Part shown: piece by piece, positions 1-7,131 of the stretch
How positions within the stretch are numbered: the first letter of the stretch is position 1
How the letters are laid out: every line of letters starts with the position of its first letter
From: DATKDP01 sp035546335
Lineage (GTDB): Bacteria > Acidobacteriota > Thermoanaerobaculia > Gp7-AA8
Assembly: GCA_035546335.1 (NCBI GenBank)
Contig: DATKDP010000141.1
Span: 1-42,746, forward strand
Length of the DNA: 42,746 nucleotides
Direction of reading: 5' to 3'
Program-made: the position numbers and the translations under genes
The notes under the pieces: generated by a model
Told to the model about the DNA's origin: nothing
The model's input: the letters and a program-made list of their open reading frames with translations, nothing else
Database searches by the model: none

Positions 1-33
1 TCTCCCTTTCTGGTCATGGCCGAGCGGAAGACT

Positions 34-96
34 CTGAGGGAAAACGGTCTCGTCAGGGCCACGCCGCCGGGCATGGTACCCGGTTTCTTCCCTCAG
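34..96. other. Inverted-repeat structure in non-coding DNA
   Basis: The 225 bases at the left edge hold no convincing gene. CTGAGGGAA at 34-42 is answered by its perfect complement TTCCCTCAG at 88-96, and a second hairpin, CCGGG-7 nt-CCCGG, lies inside. This could be a folded RNA, the end of a neighbouring transcript or a REP-like element. No riboswitch family could be recognised on either strand and no T-tract follows the stem. The window edge hides the rest of the context. Confidence 0.35.
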
Positions 97-140
97 GTTC
101 AGCGCGCGCGCTGTGAAAAGGCTCGGGATGACAGCACGCC

Positions 141-225
141 CCTCGTCTCTCGCCTCTCGTCTCTCGCCTCTCGTCTCTCGCCTCTCGTCTCTCGTCTCTC
201 GCCTCTCGTCTCTCACCCCTCGTCT
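141..225. repeat. Tandem heptanucleotide repeat (CTCTCGT/CTCTCGC)
   Basis: About twelve 7-base units alternate between CTCTCGT and CTCTCGC, with slight decay at the right end. The tract stops directly at the stop codon of the methionine sulfoxide reductase gene and lies in its 3' non-coding region. Other heptamer tracts occur at 25074-25115, 40036-40084 and 40118-40166. Confidence 0.85.
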
Positions 226-711
226 CTAACCCCCGAACACCCGGCAGATCCGCTCGAGCCCCTCACGATCGATCTCGTCGAATGCGTCGAGACGATCGGA
301 ATCGATGTCGAGGACCGCAACGAGATCTCCCCCCTGCGAAAACACCGGGACGACGATCTCCGACCGGGCGCGCGGGTCACAGGCGATGTGCCCCGGAAAT
401 TGCGAGACATCGGGAACGATGAGCGTCTCTCGCTGCGCAGCTGCGGTACCGCAGACGCCCTTGCCGATCTCGATCTCGAGGCATCCCACCGTGCCGATGT
501 ACGGTCCGACGATCAGCACGTCGCCGCAGACGCGGTAGAAACCGGTCCAGAAGAACGACGGAAACTTCGCCGCCAGCACCGAGTTGATCGTCGCCATCAT
601 CGCGATATCGTCCAGCCTCGTCGTCCCCTCGGTCTCGAAGACCACGCGGATCTCCCGCTCGGCGTCGCGATAGAGATCGCGCTTCTCTTCGTTTGCGGGG
701 AGTGCACTCAT
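226..711 (-). CDS. msrC: Free methionine-(R)-sulfoxide reductase (GAF domain)
   Basis: This 161-residue GAF-domain protein should reduce free methionine-(R)-sulfoxide to methionine in the cytoplasm, using thioredoxin-type electrons. The three cysteines that define fRMsr are present: C77 (GTVGC), C87 (KGVCGTA) and C111 (GHIACD). Their 10- and 24-residue spacing matches the E. coli enzyme (C84, C94, C118), and SEIVVPV follows as in the family. I chose the ATG at 711 because it starts the family-length protein and overlaps the glgA stop as ATGA. A longer in-frame start at 822 would run far into glgA. The overlap implies translational coupling to glycogen synthase, an unusual partner. The plain GAF sensor alternative is unlikely given all three cysteines. 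Confidence 0.9.
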   Translation of the reverse strand: MSALPANEEKRDLYRDAEREIRVVFETEGTTRLDDIAMMATINSVLAAKFPSFFWTGFYRVCGDVLIVGPYIGTVGCLEIEIGKGVCGTAAAQRETLIVPDVSQFPGHIACDPRARSEIVVPVFSQGGDLVAVLDIDSDRLDAFDEIDREGLERICRVFGG

Positions 712-2174
712 CGGCGCGCCCTTTCGTAGACTGATTCGTAATCGCGAGCCGATCGCTCCCATGAAAAATCGGATGTCATCCCATTCTCCTGCAGCCGCTT
801 GCGAAGCCGCGTGTTCTTCCACACCCTGATCGCTTCGTGCGCCGTCGCCACGAGATCCGAAGGATCGGGAGCGAGAAAGCCGAGTCCGTTCGCCACCTCA
901 CGGTTCGCGCCGTTCCACGGGATGACCGTGTCGGCGAGCCCTCCGGTGAGTCTCACCAGCGGAAGCGCTCCGTAGTGGAGCGCATACATCTGATTCAGTC
1001 CGCACGGCTCGTAGAGAGAGGGCATCAGCAGTACGTCGATTGCGCCGAAGATGCGATGCGCCAGCCGGTTGTCGAATCCGATCCATGCCTTCATGCGCCC
1101 GGTGAACACCTCCGAATAGTAACGCAGCGATTCCTCGTAGTGCCCCTCCCCGCTCCCGAGGACCACGACGTTCGCGCCGGCGGCGATGATCTGCGGAATC
1201 GCTGCGAGAAGCAGATCGACTCCCTTTTGATTCACGAGGCGCGAGACGAAGCCGAAGAGGGGAACGCGCTCGTCGAACCGCAGACCCGCTTCGCGCGAGA
1301 GCATTCGTTTGCAGATCTTCTTCCCCAGCAGCTTCCCTCTCTCGAAGCGGGCGTCGAGATGCCGGTCGGTCGCCGGATTCCACTCCTCGACATCGATCCC
1401 ATTGAGGATTCCCGTCACCTTCCCTTCGACTTCGCGCAGGATGCCATCGAGACCTGCCCCTCCCTCCGGCGTGGTGATCTCCCGCGCATAGGTGGGAGAG
1501 ACGGTCGTGACCTGATCGCTGAACAGGATCGCCCCCTTCATCACATTGAGCACGCCGTAGTGCTCGAGCGCGTCGGCGCTCCAGTAGCGATGGTGAAGCC
1601 CGAGATGGGCGAATCGATCCGGCCCATACGCCCCCTGGTAGCTGAGGTTGTGAATGGTGTAGACCGATCCGGTGCCCGAGAAGTTGGACACCGAGCGAAG
1701 ACCCGAATGGAGATAGAGCGGAAGCAGGCCGGCGTGCCAGTCGTGCGCGTGGAGAATCTCCGGCTGAATTCCGAGGAGCTCGCAGCCGCGGATGACGGCA
1801 CGGCAGAAGAAGGTGTAGCGCTCCAGGTTGTCGTCGAGCCCGTCGCTTCGGAACGAATAGAGCGTCTCGCGAGCGAAGAAGGCGTCGTTGACCACGAAGA
1901 AGACGGCGATGCCGGTTCCGGGAAGATGGCTGCGCGCGATCGTGAGCGGCGCGCTCCAGCCCCCCCATGCGAGCGTCGTCTCGACGACCGCCTCCGGGCG
2001 CGAAAAGTCGGGATTTCGATCGAACCATCGACCCGTGTCGGAATACCATGGCGTGAAGATCACGACGTCGTGACCGTGCGTCGCCAGCGCTTTCGGCAGC
2101 GAGCCGCAGACGTCTCCCAGCCCTCCCGTCTTGGCGAAGGGGGACAGCTCGGCGCTGGCGAAGACGACTCTCAT
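708..2174 (-). CDS. glgA: Glycogen synthase (ADP-glucose type, GT5)
   Basis: This 488-residue glycosyltransferase family 5 enzyme should extend alpha-1,4-glucan chains from ADP-glucose. The N-terminal ADP-glucose-binding motif KTGGLGDV is at residues 15-22. HAHDWHAGLLPLYL lies near residue 145. The C-terminal GT-B half carries the catalytic EPCGLNQMYALHYG block followed by TGGL. The length matches bacterial GlgA (about 475-490). The start at 2174 (MRVVFASAE) is the family start; the open frame continues upstream only into REP repeats. The reductase gene begins inside its stop codon. No other glg genes are in the window. Confidence 0.95.
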   Translation of the reverse strand: MRVVFASAELSPFAKTGGLGDVCGSLPKALATHGHDVVIFTPWYSDTGRWFDRNPDFSRPEAVVETTLAWGGWSAPLTIARSHLPGTGIAVFFVVNDAFFARETLYSFRSDGLDDNLERYTFFCRAVIRGCELLGIQPEILHAHDWHAGLLPLYLHSGLRSVSNFSGTGSVYTIHNLSYQGAYGPDRFAHLGLHHRYWSADALEHYGVLNVMKGAILFSDQVTTVSPTYAREITTPEGGAGLDGILREVEGKVTGILNGIDVEEWNPATDRHLDARFERGKLLGKKICKRMLSREAGLRFDERVPLFGFVSRLVNQKGVDLLLAAIPQIIAAGANVVVLGSGEGHYEESLRYYSEVFTGRMKAWIGFDNRLAHRIFGAIDVLLMPSLYEPCGLNQMYALHYGALPLVRLTGGLADTVIPWNGANREVANGLGFLAPDPSDLVATAHEAIRVWKNTRLRKRLQENGMTSDFSWERSARDYESVYERARR

Positions 2175-2229
2175 TGGCGAATGCGGCGCTGAGGGAGCGC
2201 GGCCGTAGCCTATCGTCAACAAAGCCCCG

Positions 2230-2500
2230 ATGGGAAGTGGGGAGCGCTGCTCTGGTTCGCAGTGGCGTGAATTGCCGTGGACGGAACATGCAATGTTCGG
2301 CCACATCGCAAGCACGGACTTGTGGCTGAACATTGCATGTTCAGCCTGTGACGTTTGCGGACAACTCAGGCGTGTGCTGCACTTCGAGAGATGCCGCTCT
2401 GGCTCGCAGGGGCCTGAATTGCCACGGACCGAACATGCAATGTTCGGCCACAGACAAGCACGGACTTGTGGCTGAACATTGCATGTTCAGCCTGTGAGGT
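2230..2500. repeat. REP/BIME-like palindrome array, left of the RAYT gene
   Basis: Four palindromes alternate as type A (CCGAACAT-GCA-ATGTTCGG) and type B (GGCTGAACAT-TGC-ATGTTCAGCC): A at 2282-2300, B at 2324-2346, A at 2429-2447, B at 2470-2492. The two A-B pairs are about 147 bases apart and share the intervening sequence, so the array is a tandem direct repeat of A-spacer-B-spacer. The leftmost A has one arm mismatch. This fills the 354-base gap upstream of glgA; I see no gene in it. Confidence 0.92.
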
Positions 2501-2528
2501 CTGCGACGATTCGGCCGAAGTGACGCGC

Positions 2529-3119
2529 TCACGCACGGTGATTTCGAATGTAGCGTGTGAACTTCTCGAGGCTGGCACGGTTCCGGACGATGTGATCGAA
2601 CGACTCGACCTGCCAGAGATGGCGTCTCGCCCCGGGAAGGACTCGCTTCACTTCATCGAGCTTCGAGATCTCCCGTGAGGAGTGCCGTTTCCATGAGTGC
2701 AGCACCTCGGACAAATCGATTCCCGACGCGGTTCGCGCGAGCGCATGAGCATGGTTCGCGGCGACGGCAAACTCTCCCAGTTCGTATCGCTCGCCATCGA
2801 AATGCCGAAAGGCATCTTCAACGATTGTCTTCGCAGCGGGAATCCGCAGAACGCGGGAACCGATTCCGCGGTCGAGCCAGACCTCGATCTCCCGCCTCTG
2901 CCGGAGACTGAACTCTTCGATCTCGTCCGCCCGAGCATCGGGATGAAGCCGGCGCCACTCATCGCGCTCGCGGAGCCACGCGGTCAGCTTCGACTGCGGC
3001 AGCGAGTCACCCAGGCGAAAGGTGACGAAGTAGAGAGCACCGTCCTGGCGCCAGTGAGGAAGATTTCCCCATCGGATGTGAAAGGGCTTTCTCGGGTCGA
3101 AGAATCCGTCCTCGATCAC
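2529..3119 (-). CDS. REP-associated tyrosine transposase (RAYT, Y1_Tnp)
   Basis: This 196-residue single-strand transposase-like protein belongs to the REP-associated IS200/IS605 relatives that are thought to mobilise REP palindromes. The N-terminal FFDPRKPFHIRWGNLPHW and YFVTFRLGDSLP are typical of the family. The HUH metal-binding pair appears as NHAHA around residue 140. WQVESFDHIVR precedes the helix with the presumed nucleophile in RYIRNH. The frame stops only a few residues after that tyrosine, whereas relatives usually carry about 15-20 more, so the C-terminus may be truncated. The start is GTG at 3119. The gene sits inside an array of its probable substrates (2230-2500 and 3171-3447). 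Whether it is still active cannot be judged from sequence. Confidence 0.9.
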   Translation of the reverse strand: MIEDGFFDPRKPFHIRWGNLPHWRQDGALYFVTFRLGDSLPQSKLTAWLRERDEWRRLHPDARADEIEEFSLRQRREIEVWLDRGIGSRVLRIPAAKTIVEDAFRHFDGERYELGEFAVAANHAHALARTASGIDLSEVLHSWKRHSSREISKLDEVKRVLPGARRHLWQVESFDHIVRNRASLEKFTRYIRNHRA

Positions 3120-3170
3120 AACGAACCGAGGTTACCTCGGAGAGTGGGATTCCGTCGAGCACTTGGACCC

Positions 3171-3447
3171 TGTGGCTGAACATTGCATGTTCAGCCTGTG
3201 ACGTTTGCGGACAACTCAGGCGTGTGCTGCACTTCGAGAGATGCCGCTCTGGCTCACAGGGGCCTGAATTGCCACGGACCGAACATGCAATGTTCGGCCA
3301 CATCGCAAGCACCGACTTGTGGCTGAACATTGCATGTTCAGCCTGTGACCTTGGCGAACAAGTCAGGCGTGTGCTGCACTTCGAGAGATGCCGCTCTGGT
3401 TCGCAGTGGCTCAAATTGCCACGGACCGAACATGCAATGTTCGGCCA
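3171..3447. repeat. REP/BIME-like palindrome array, right of the RAYT gene
   Basis: This continues the left array in the same orientation: B at 3174-3196, A at 3279-3297, B at 3321-3343, A at 3426-3444, again with a 147-base period and the same spacer sequence. B palindromes stand on both sides of the RAYT gene, as if it had entered, or was copied with, one B unit. The array occupies most of the 388-base gap between the RAYT gene and the Memo-family gene. Confidence 0.92.
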
Positions 3448-3507
3448 CATCGCAAGCACGGCCCCTGTGGCGAATCCGGCAGACCAGGCCGGCCAGGCCT
3501 GGGACCG

Positions 3508-4332
3508 TCAGCGGATCACGATCGACGCGTAGCCCACCACGGAACCGTAGTCGTGATTGATGTCCCCCGAGGTGGCGTGTTTGATCAGCTCCGCGGAGGA
3601 GGCGCCGAGGTCGCGCGCGGCGAGGAGCATCGCGACCGTCGGGAGGATGCCGCACATCGAGATGTCGTAGCGCTGCACGCGATCCCACAGCTCGCGCGCG
3701 TCGAGAGCGAGGATCGCATCGATCGCCAGTTGATCCTTTTCCAGTGTGATGCGCTGATCTTCGTAGTGATTGAGGTCGGAGCTCGCCAGCATGGCGATCG
3801 ATTCCCCTCGCTCGCCCTCTCTCGCCAGGACCCGCGCGATCGCCTTCCCGATCGATTCGCAGAGATCCCAGCGATGCGACTTGATGCAGATCGGCACGAA
3901 GTGGATTCCCGGATCCAGAATCTGCAGAAAAGGCAACTGCACCTCGAGCGAGTGCTCCCGAGCGTGCGCCGCCCGATCATCCTCCAGCCCGGGCTCCTCG
4001 GTTGCGATCTCCTGTGCGAGCGCTTCGTCGATCGGAACGGGACCGAACGGCATCCGCCACGATCCCCGCAGATTGATCGCCGCCGCCTTCCCCGCTCCGG
4101 TGTGATTCGGGCAGAGGATGACGGCGGTGCGAGGGAGCTCGACCGCCTGGTAGAGCGCAGCCGCGACATGCCCGCTGTACATCAATCCGGCATGCGGAAC
4201 GACAGCGCCGATAAAGCCGGTCTTCGCGGCCGCCGGCTCATTCGCCGAAAAGCACCCCATCACCTCCCGCCGCAGCGCCTCGGGGTCCTCCTCATAAAAC
4301 GTCCCGGCCACCGCCGGCTCTCGCTCGTGCAT
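3508..4332 (-). CDS. Memo-family protein (AmmeMemoRadiSam system protein B-like)
   Basis: This 274-residue protein of the Memo family has a fold related to non-haem-iron extradiol dioxygenases; its bacterial role is not established. The family landmarks are REPAVAGTFYEEDP at the N-terminus, VVPHAGLMYSG, CPNHTG, EHSLEVQLPFLQ, SSDLNHYED, MCGILPT and the closing GYAS. The histidines and cysteine matching the Memo active site are all there. I chose ATG 4332 because homology starts at once; an in-frame extension to 4374 adds no recognisable sequence. The AMMECR1 and radical-SAM partners often linked to it are absent here. About 140 non-coding bases separate it from the upstream M15-like gene. Confidence 0.88.
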   Translation of the reverse strand: MHEREPAVAGTFYEEDPEALRREVMGCFSANEPAAAKTGFIGAVVPHAGLMYSGHVAAALYQAVELPRTAVILCPNHTGAGKAAAINLRGSWRMPFGPVPIDEALAQEIATEEPGLEDDRAAHAREHSLEVQLPFLQILDPGIHFVPICIKSHRWDLCESIGKAIARVLAREGERGESIAMLASSDLNHYEDQRITLEKDQLAIDAILALDARELWDRVQRYDISMCGILPTVAMLLAARDLGASSAELIKHATSGDINHDYGSVVGYASIVIR

Positions 4333-4471
4333 GCGTCGCCAGCCAATATAGGACGGCGACCAGCGATCCGCCATCCATTCCGCTCGGCGAGCGCGATGTT
4401 CTTGCCGTGCGAAACGCAGCTGACGACAAATACGTCGCTATTGGAGGACTTGATGCCTCGGAACGGAAGGA

Positions 4472-5200
4472 TCAGGCCTCGTCCGGCACCTCGCGCACCG
4501 AGCCGGCGATCTCGTCCGTTTCGAGCTCCGCCCCCTCGCCACTCACACGCCGGTCGCCGCGGCGCCGCTCCTCGATCGCGAACCGCGGCTGGAGCTGCGG
4601 AAGCTCCATCCGGTCCTCGCTGATCTCCCGGGGAATGATCACGAGATACCCGAGGTCGAGATGGACGTGATCGTCGGCGCGACCGATCTCGTGCCCGTAG
4701 GGCATGGCCCAGAAGTCGTCGCTGACCTCTCTGGCGATTCGATTGCACTTTTCGATCGACTCCTGATCCTTGAGGATCGTGTTGCCGATGCGATAGATGT
4801 CGGCCGCGGTTCCCCACATGTGCGGAGTCGCAGCGACAGCGAGTTTGTGTCCAGGCGAACGGTATCCGCCATTGACTGCGATGTGCACCGAGCCACCGAG
4901 CTGATCTCGAAACCGCTGGAGGTAGAACGCCAGAGCGCGAACCGCGCAGGGAACGTACCGGGGATACGTCTGCGCACGTGCAGCCTCTTTCAAGTCGACG
5001 CGGATGAGCTCGTTCAGGTGGAAGTTCGGCGTGAGCCGGATCTGTTTGGCTGCTTCGTAGGTGGGAATCTCGTAAAAATAACGAGGCAACCGATGGCGCC
5101 TTTCGTGCGCATCCCTGACCATCTCGCCCGGGCGGAGGAGCGAGCGCAGCTCATCGTCGAGATCGAATGCGTCGACGACCTTGAGACCTTCTTCACTCAT
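4472..5200 (-). CDS. Peptidase M15-like protein, probable peptidoglycan-type hydrolase
   Basis: This 242-residue protein resembles the M15 D-Ala-D-Ala carboxypeptidase/endolysin family. NFHLNELI is followed by the zinc-site segments GYRSPGHKL, PHMWGTAADI and DDHVHLDLG, which hold the expected His, Asp and His ligands. The last 50 residues are charged and poorly conserved. No signal peptide is visible, although M15 enzymes normally act outside the cytoplasm. Its ATG overlaps the stop of the upstream beta-lactamase-like gene as ATGA, so the two are probably translated together. Family membership is good; the substrate is not shown, and a non-wall role is possible because export signals are missing in both partners. 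Confidence 0.78.
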   Translation of the reverse strand: MSEEGLKVVDAFDLDDELRSLLRPGEMVRDAHERRHRLPRYFYEIPTYEAAKQIRLTPNFHLNELIRVDLKEAARAQTYPRYVPCAVRALAFYLQRFRDQLGGSVHIAVNGGYRSPGHKLAVAATPHMWGTAADIYRIGNTILKDQESIEKCNRIAREVSDDFWAMPYGHEIGRADDHVHLDLGYLVIIPREISEDRMELPQLQPRFAIEERRRGDRRVSGEGAELETDEIAGSVREVPDEA

Positions 5201-6003
5201 CCTGCGCTAGGTCCGGCCAGAGTTTTGAAAATGTCGCGTGAGATGTCGGCGACCGCCGCACTGCGCGCCTTGTCGGGGGCGAACCTGGTGAGGATGACGA
5301 GCACATACGGCCGGCGGGTCTCGAGGTGGACGATGCCGGCATCATGATCGACGGTGGAGATGTTGCCGGTCTTGTGGGCCACGCGAGCGTCGCTCGGAAG
5401 TCCGGCCGGGATTCCGCTCTTGTACTGCTGATCGAGAAGGATGCGCAACATCTCGGCGGAGGCTTCCGGCGACCAGGCACGTCCGTCGGCGATGATGCGA
5501 AGCAGTCTGGCCAGACCGTTCGCCGTCACCTCGTTGTTCAAGCCGGCGTCGAAGGCGAGCTGATCTTCGACCCCGCGCAGCACCCTGATTCCATCGATGC
5601 CCAGCTCGGCGAGCGCGTGTTGAATGGTCTCGATGCCGATGACGTCGACGAGCAGATTCGTCGCGAGATTGCTCGACCGGGTGATCATCTGATAGGCGAG
5701 ATCGCGGACGGGCATCGCTCTTCCGAGATTGCCGAGCACCTCCGAGTCGGACCCTCCGAGCTCGAGCATGAACGGCTGTTCGTCGACGATGCTGGTGAAG
5801 CGGTTTCTGACGTGAACGGGCGCATCGAGGGCGAGCTCGTCTCGAGCCCATTGCCGGAAGACGCCGGCGAGAACGGCGAGCTTCATCGTCGATGCCGCAT
5901 GAAACCAGCTGTCGGCGTTGTAGCTCCACTGGATCGTCGTCTCGTAATCGTGGAAGGAGATCCCGAGATCGTCGAGCCCATGCCGCTCCCTGATCTTCAG
6001 CAC
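5197..6003 (-). CDS. Class A beta-lactamase-like serine hydrolase
   Basis: This protein of about 268 residues has the serine beta-lactamase/PBP fold (Beta-lactamase2 type). The SxxK box is ASTMK near residue 38, the SxN-like box is SSN in ITRSSNLATN, and the KTG box is HKTGN. All catalytic boxes are intact, but the protein could be an esterase or DD-peptidase rather than a drug-resistance enzyme. The start used is GTG 6003. The frame is open upstream to a stop just past 6100, with no ATG, and a CTG at 6054 has a better purine-rich Shine-Dalgarno (GGGGGAG). Neither start gives a clear signal peptide. It overlaps the downstream M15-like gene by four bases. Confidence 0.8.
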   Translation of the reverse strand: MLKIRERHGLDDLGISFHDYETTIQWSYNADSWFHAASTMKLAVLAGVFRQWARDELALDAPVHVRNRFTSIVDEQPFMLELGGSDSEVLGNLGRAMPVRDLAYQMITRSSNLATNLLVDVIGIETIQHALAELGIDGIRVLRGVEDQLAFDAGLNNEVTANGLARLLRIIADGRAWSPEASAEMLRILLDQQYKSGIPAGLPSDARVAHKTGNISTVDHDAGIVHLETRRPYVLVILTRFAPDKARSAAVADISRDIFKTLAGPSAG

Positions 6004-6133
6004 GTTCTCGTAGAGCGAGACCTCGGCTGAGGCGATGCCGGATTCAGAGCTCAGAATGTCGTCACTCCCCCGACTCGAGATTTGCGACGCAGGAGCCTGC
6101 CATCACCGCGACGCTCGATGAATGATCGCACGA

Positions 6134-6913
6134 TCAGTTTGTGCGAACGAAGAATTCCTTCCCCTCCTGGCGCATTTCGGCGAAAAGGTGCGTCTTGTCG
6201 GGATCGAGTCTCGTACCGGCGTCGAAGAGAGCACCGGTGAAAACGGCCCCGTCGAGGCGCGCTCCGGTCAGTTTGCACCAGCGCAGATCGGCTCCGGTGA
6301 GGTTCGCCCCGGTCAGATCCGCATCGTTGAGAAATGCGGCGCGCAGATTGGCTCCGTCGAGGTTCGCGTTGCGCAGCGAGGCAGCGCGGAACGAGGCCCG
6401 CGCGAGATTCGCCCCGCGAGCGTCGACCCCGTCGAGGTTCTCATGATCGAAATTCACGCCGCCGATATTGTCTCCCACCCAGGTTTCACCTTCACGCAGC
6501 TTCGCCAGCGCCCGCTCACGCACCTCGGCCTTCATGAGCTCCGGTGTTCCGCGGCCGGCGCGAAAGTCCTCGAGCGCCTTCTGCAGCGCCTCCAGGGCAG
6601 AGATCGGATAATTCTTCCGCCGGGGCGGAAATCCATCGAGTCCCGCCTCGATCTCGTCGGTCGTGATGGCGCCCGCCTCGTCGATGGTTCGCCCCTTCGC
6701 CAGTTCGGTGGCGAGCGCGAGCGCGACGAGACCGAAGCCGCATCCCGTCGTGGTGTAGGAGGCGTCGATGATGCGGTCTTCGCTGATTTTCAGATAGATG
6801 CGATAGCCGTCACCGCAGCCCTGATTGCGATAATCGGAGACGACATCGGCGTCATCCATCTCGCGGAAGTTGGTCTTCTCGTCGTTGATCTTCTGATAGG
6901 TCTCGAAATTCAT
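6134..6913 (-). CDS. IscU/NifU-like domain fused to pentapeptide repeats
   Basis: The 259 residues form two modules. Residues about 5-120 resemble the NifU_N/IscU iron-sulfur scaffold: NQGCGDGYRIYLKI holds the first ligand cysteine and TTTGCGFGLVALA the second. At the place of the third ligand (HCSxLA in IscU) the protein reads YPISALEAL, so that cysteine is lost. Residues about 150-235 are A(D/N)LxX-type pentapeptide repeats that should form a quadrilateral beta-helix. A DNA-mimic or protein-binding role is possible for the helix but not shown. The gene follows a zinc-ribbon gene by nine bases, suggesting one transcript. A true cluster scaffold is doubtful with two of three cysteines. Confidence 0.8.
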   Translation of the reverse strand: MNFETYQKINDEKTNFREMDDADVVSDYRNQGCGDGYRIYLKISEDRIIDASYTTTGCGFGLVALALATELAKGRTIDEAGAITTDEIEAGLDGFPPRRKNYPISALEALQKALEDFRAGRGTPELMKAEVRERALAKLREGETWVGDNIGGVNFDHENLDGVDARGANLARASFRAASLRNANLDGANLRAAFLNDADLTGANLTGADLRWCKLTGARLDGAVFTGALFDAGTRLDPDKTHLFAEMRQEGKEFFVRTN

Positions 6914-6922
6914 CGCGTGCTC

Positions 6923-7120
6923 TCAGTGAGCGATTCCGGTGCTGACGGGCCTGGCGAGAGCGCCTCCGCAGACCGGGCATTTTCCTTCGATGATCAGCGT
7001 GCCTCGGAACTCGCGCTCGGTGAACTCCTCCAGGCGGTACGACTTCTGACAGTGGATGCAGAAGACGTCGCCGACCGCTTTTTCACGGACTTCCTGCGGG
7101 AGATCTGCGAATCGAACCAT
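6923..7120 (-). CDS. Small zinc-ribbon protein
   Basis: This protein of 65 residues has two CxxC pairs, FCIHCQ and KCPVCGG, about 24 residues apart, the spacing of a zinc ribbon. No other domain is present. I chose ATG 7120 (MVRFADLPQEV) over an upstream in-frame start that would overlap the DUF547 gene. It lies 11 bases after the DUF547 stop and 9 bases before the IscU/pentapeptide gene, so it is probably in the same operon. Family and function were not recognised beyond metal binding; it might assist the neighbouring iron-sulfur-like protein. Confidence 0.72.
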   Translation of the reverse strand: MVRFADLPQEVREKAVGDVFCIHCQKSYRLEEFTEREFRGTLIIEGKCPVCGGALARPVSTGIAH

Positions 7121-7131
7121 GCGCCCTCGAT

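Noticed and set aside
837..2192. Long plus-strand open frame opposite glgA, and similar long frames at 11736-13268, 22932-24680, 36088-37668 and elsewhere
   Set aside because: They are antisense shadows of well-supported genes in GC-rich DNA; translations are arginine/aspartate-rich and match no family.
2282..3444. CRISPR array
   Set aside because: Repeat spacing is regular, but the repeats are palindromes about 147 bases apart with repeated, not unique, spacers, and no cas genes exist.
6123..6136. TGATCG-CA-CGATCA stem at the stop of the IscU/pentapeptide gene as terminator
   Set aside because: The stem overlaps the stop codon, and no T-tract follows in the minus direction.
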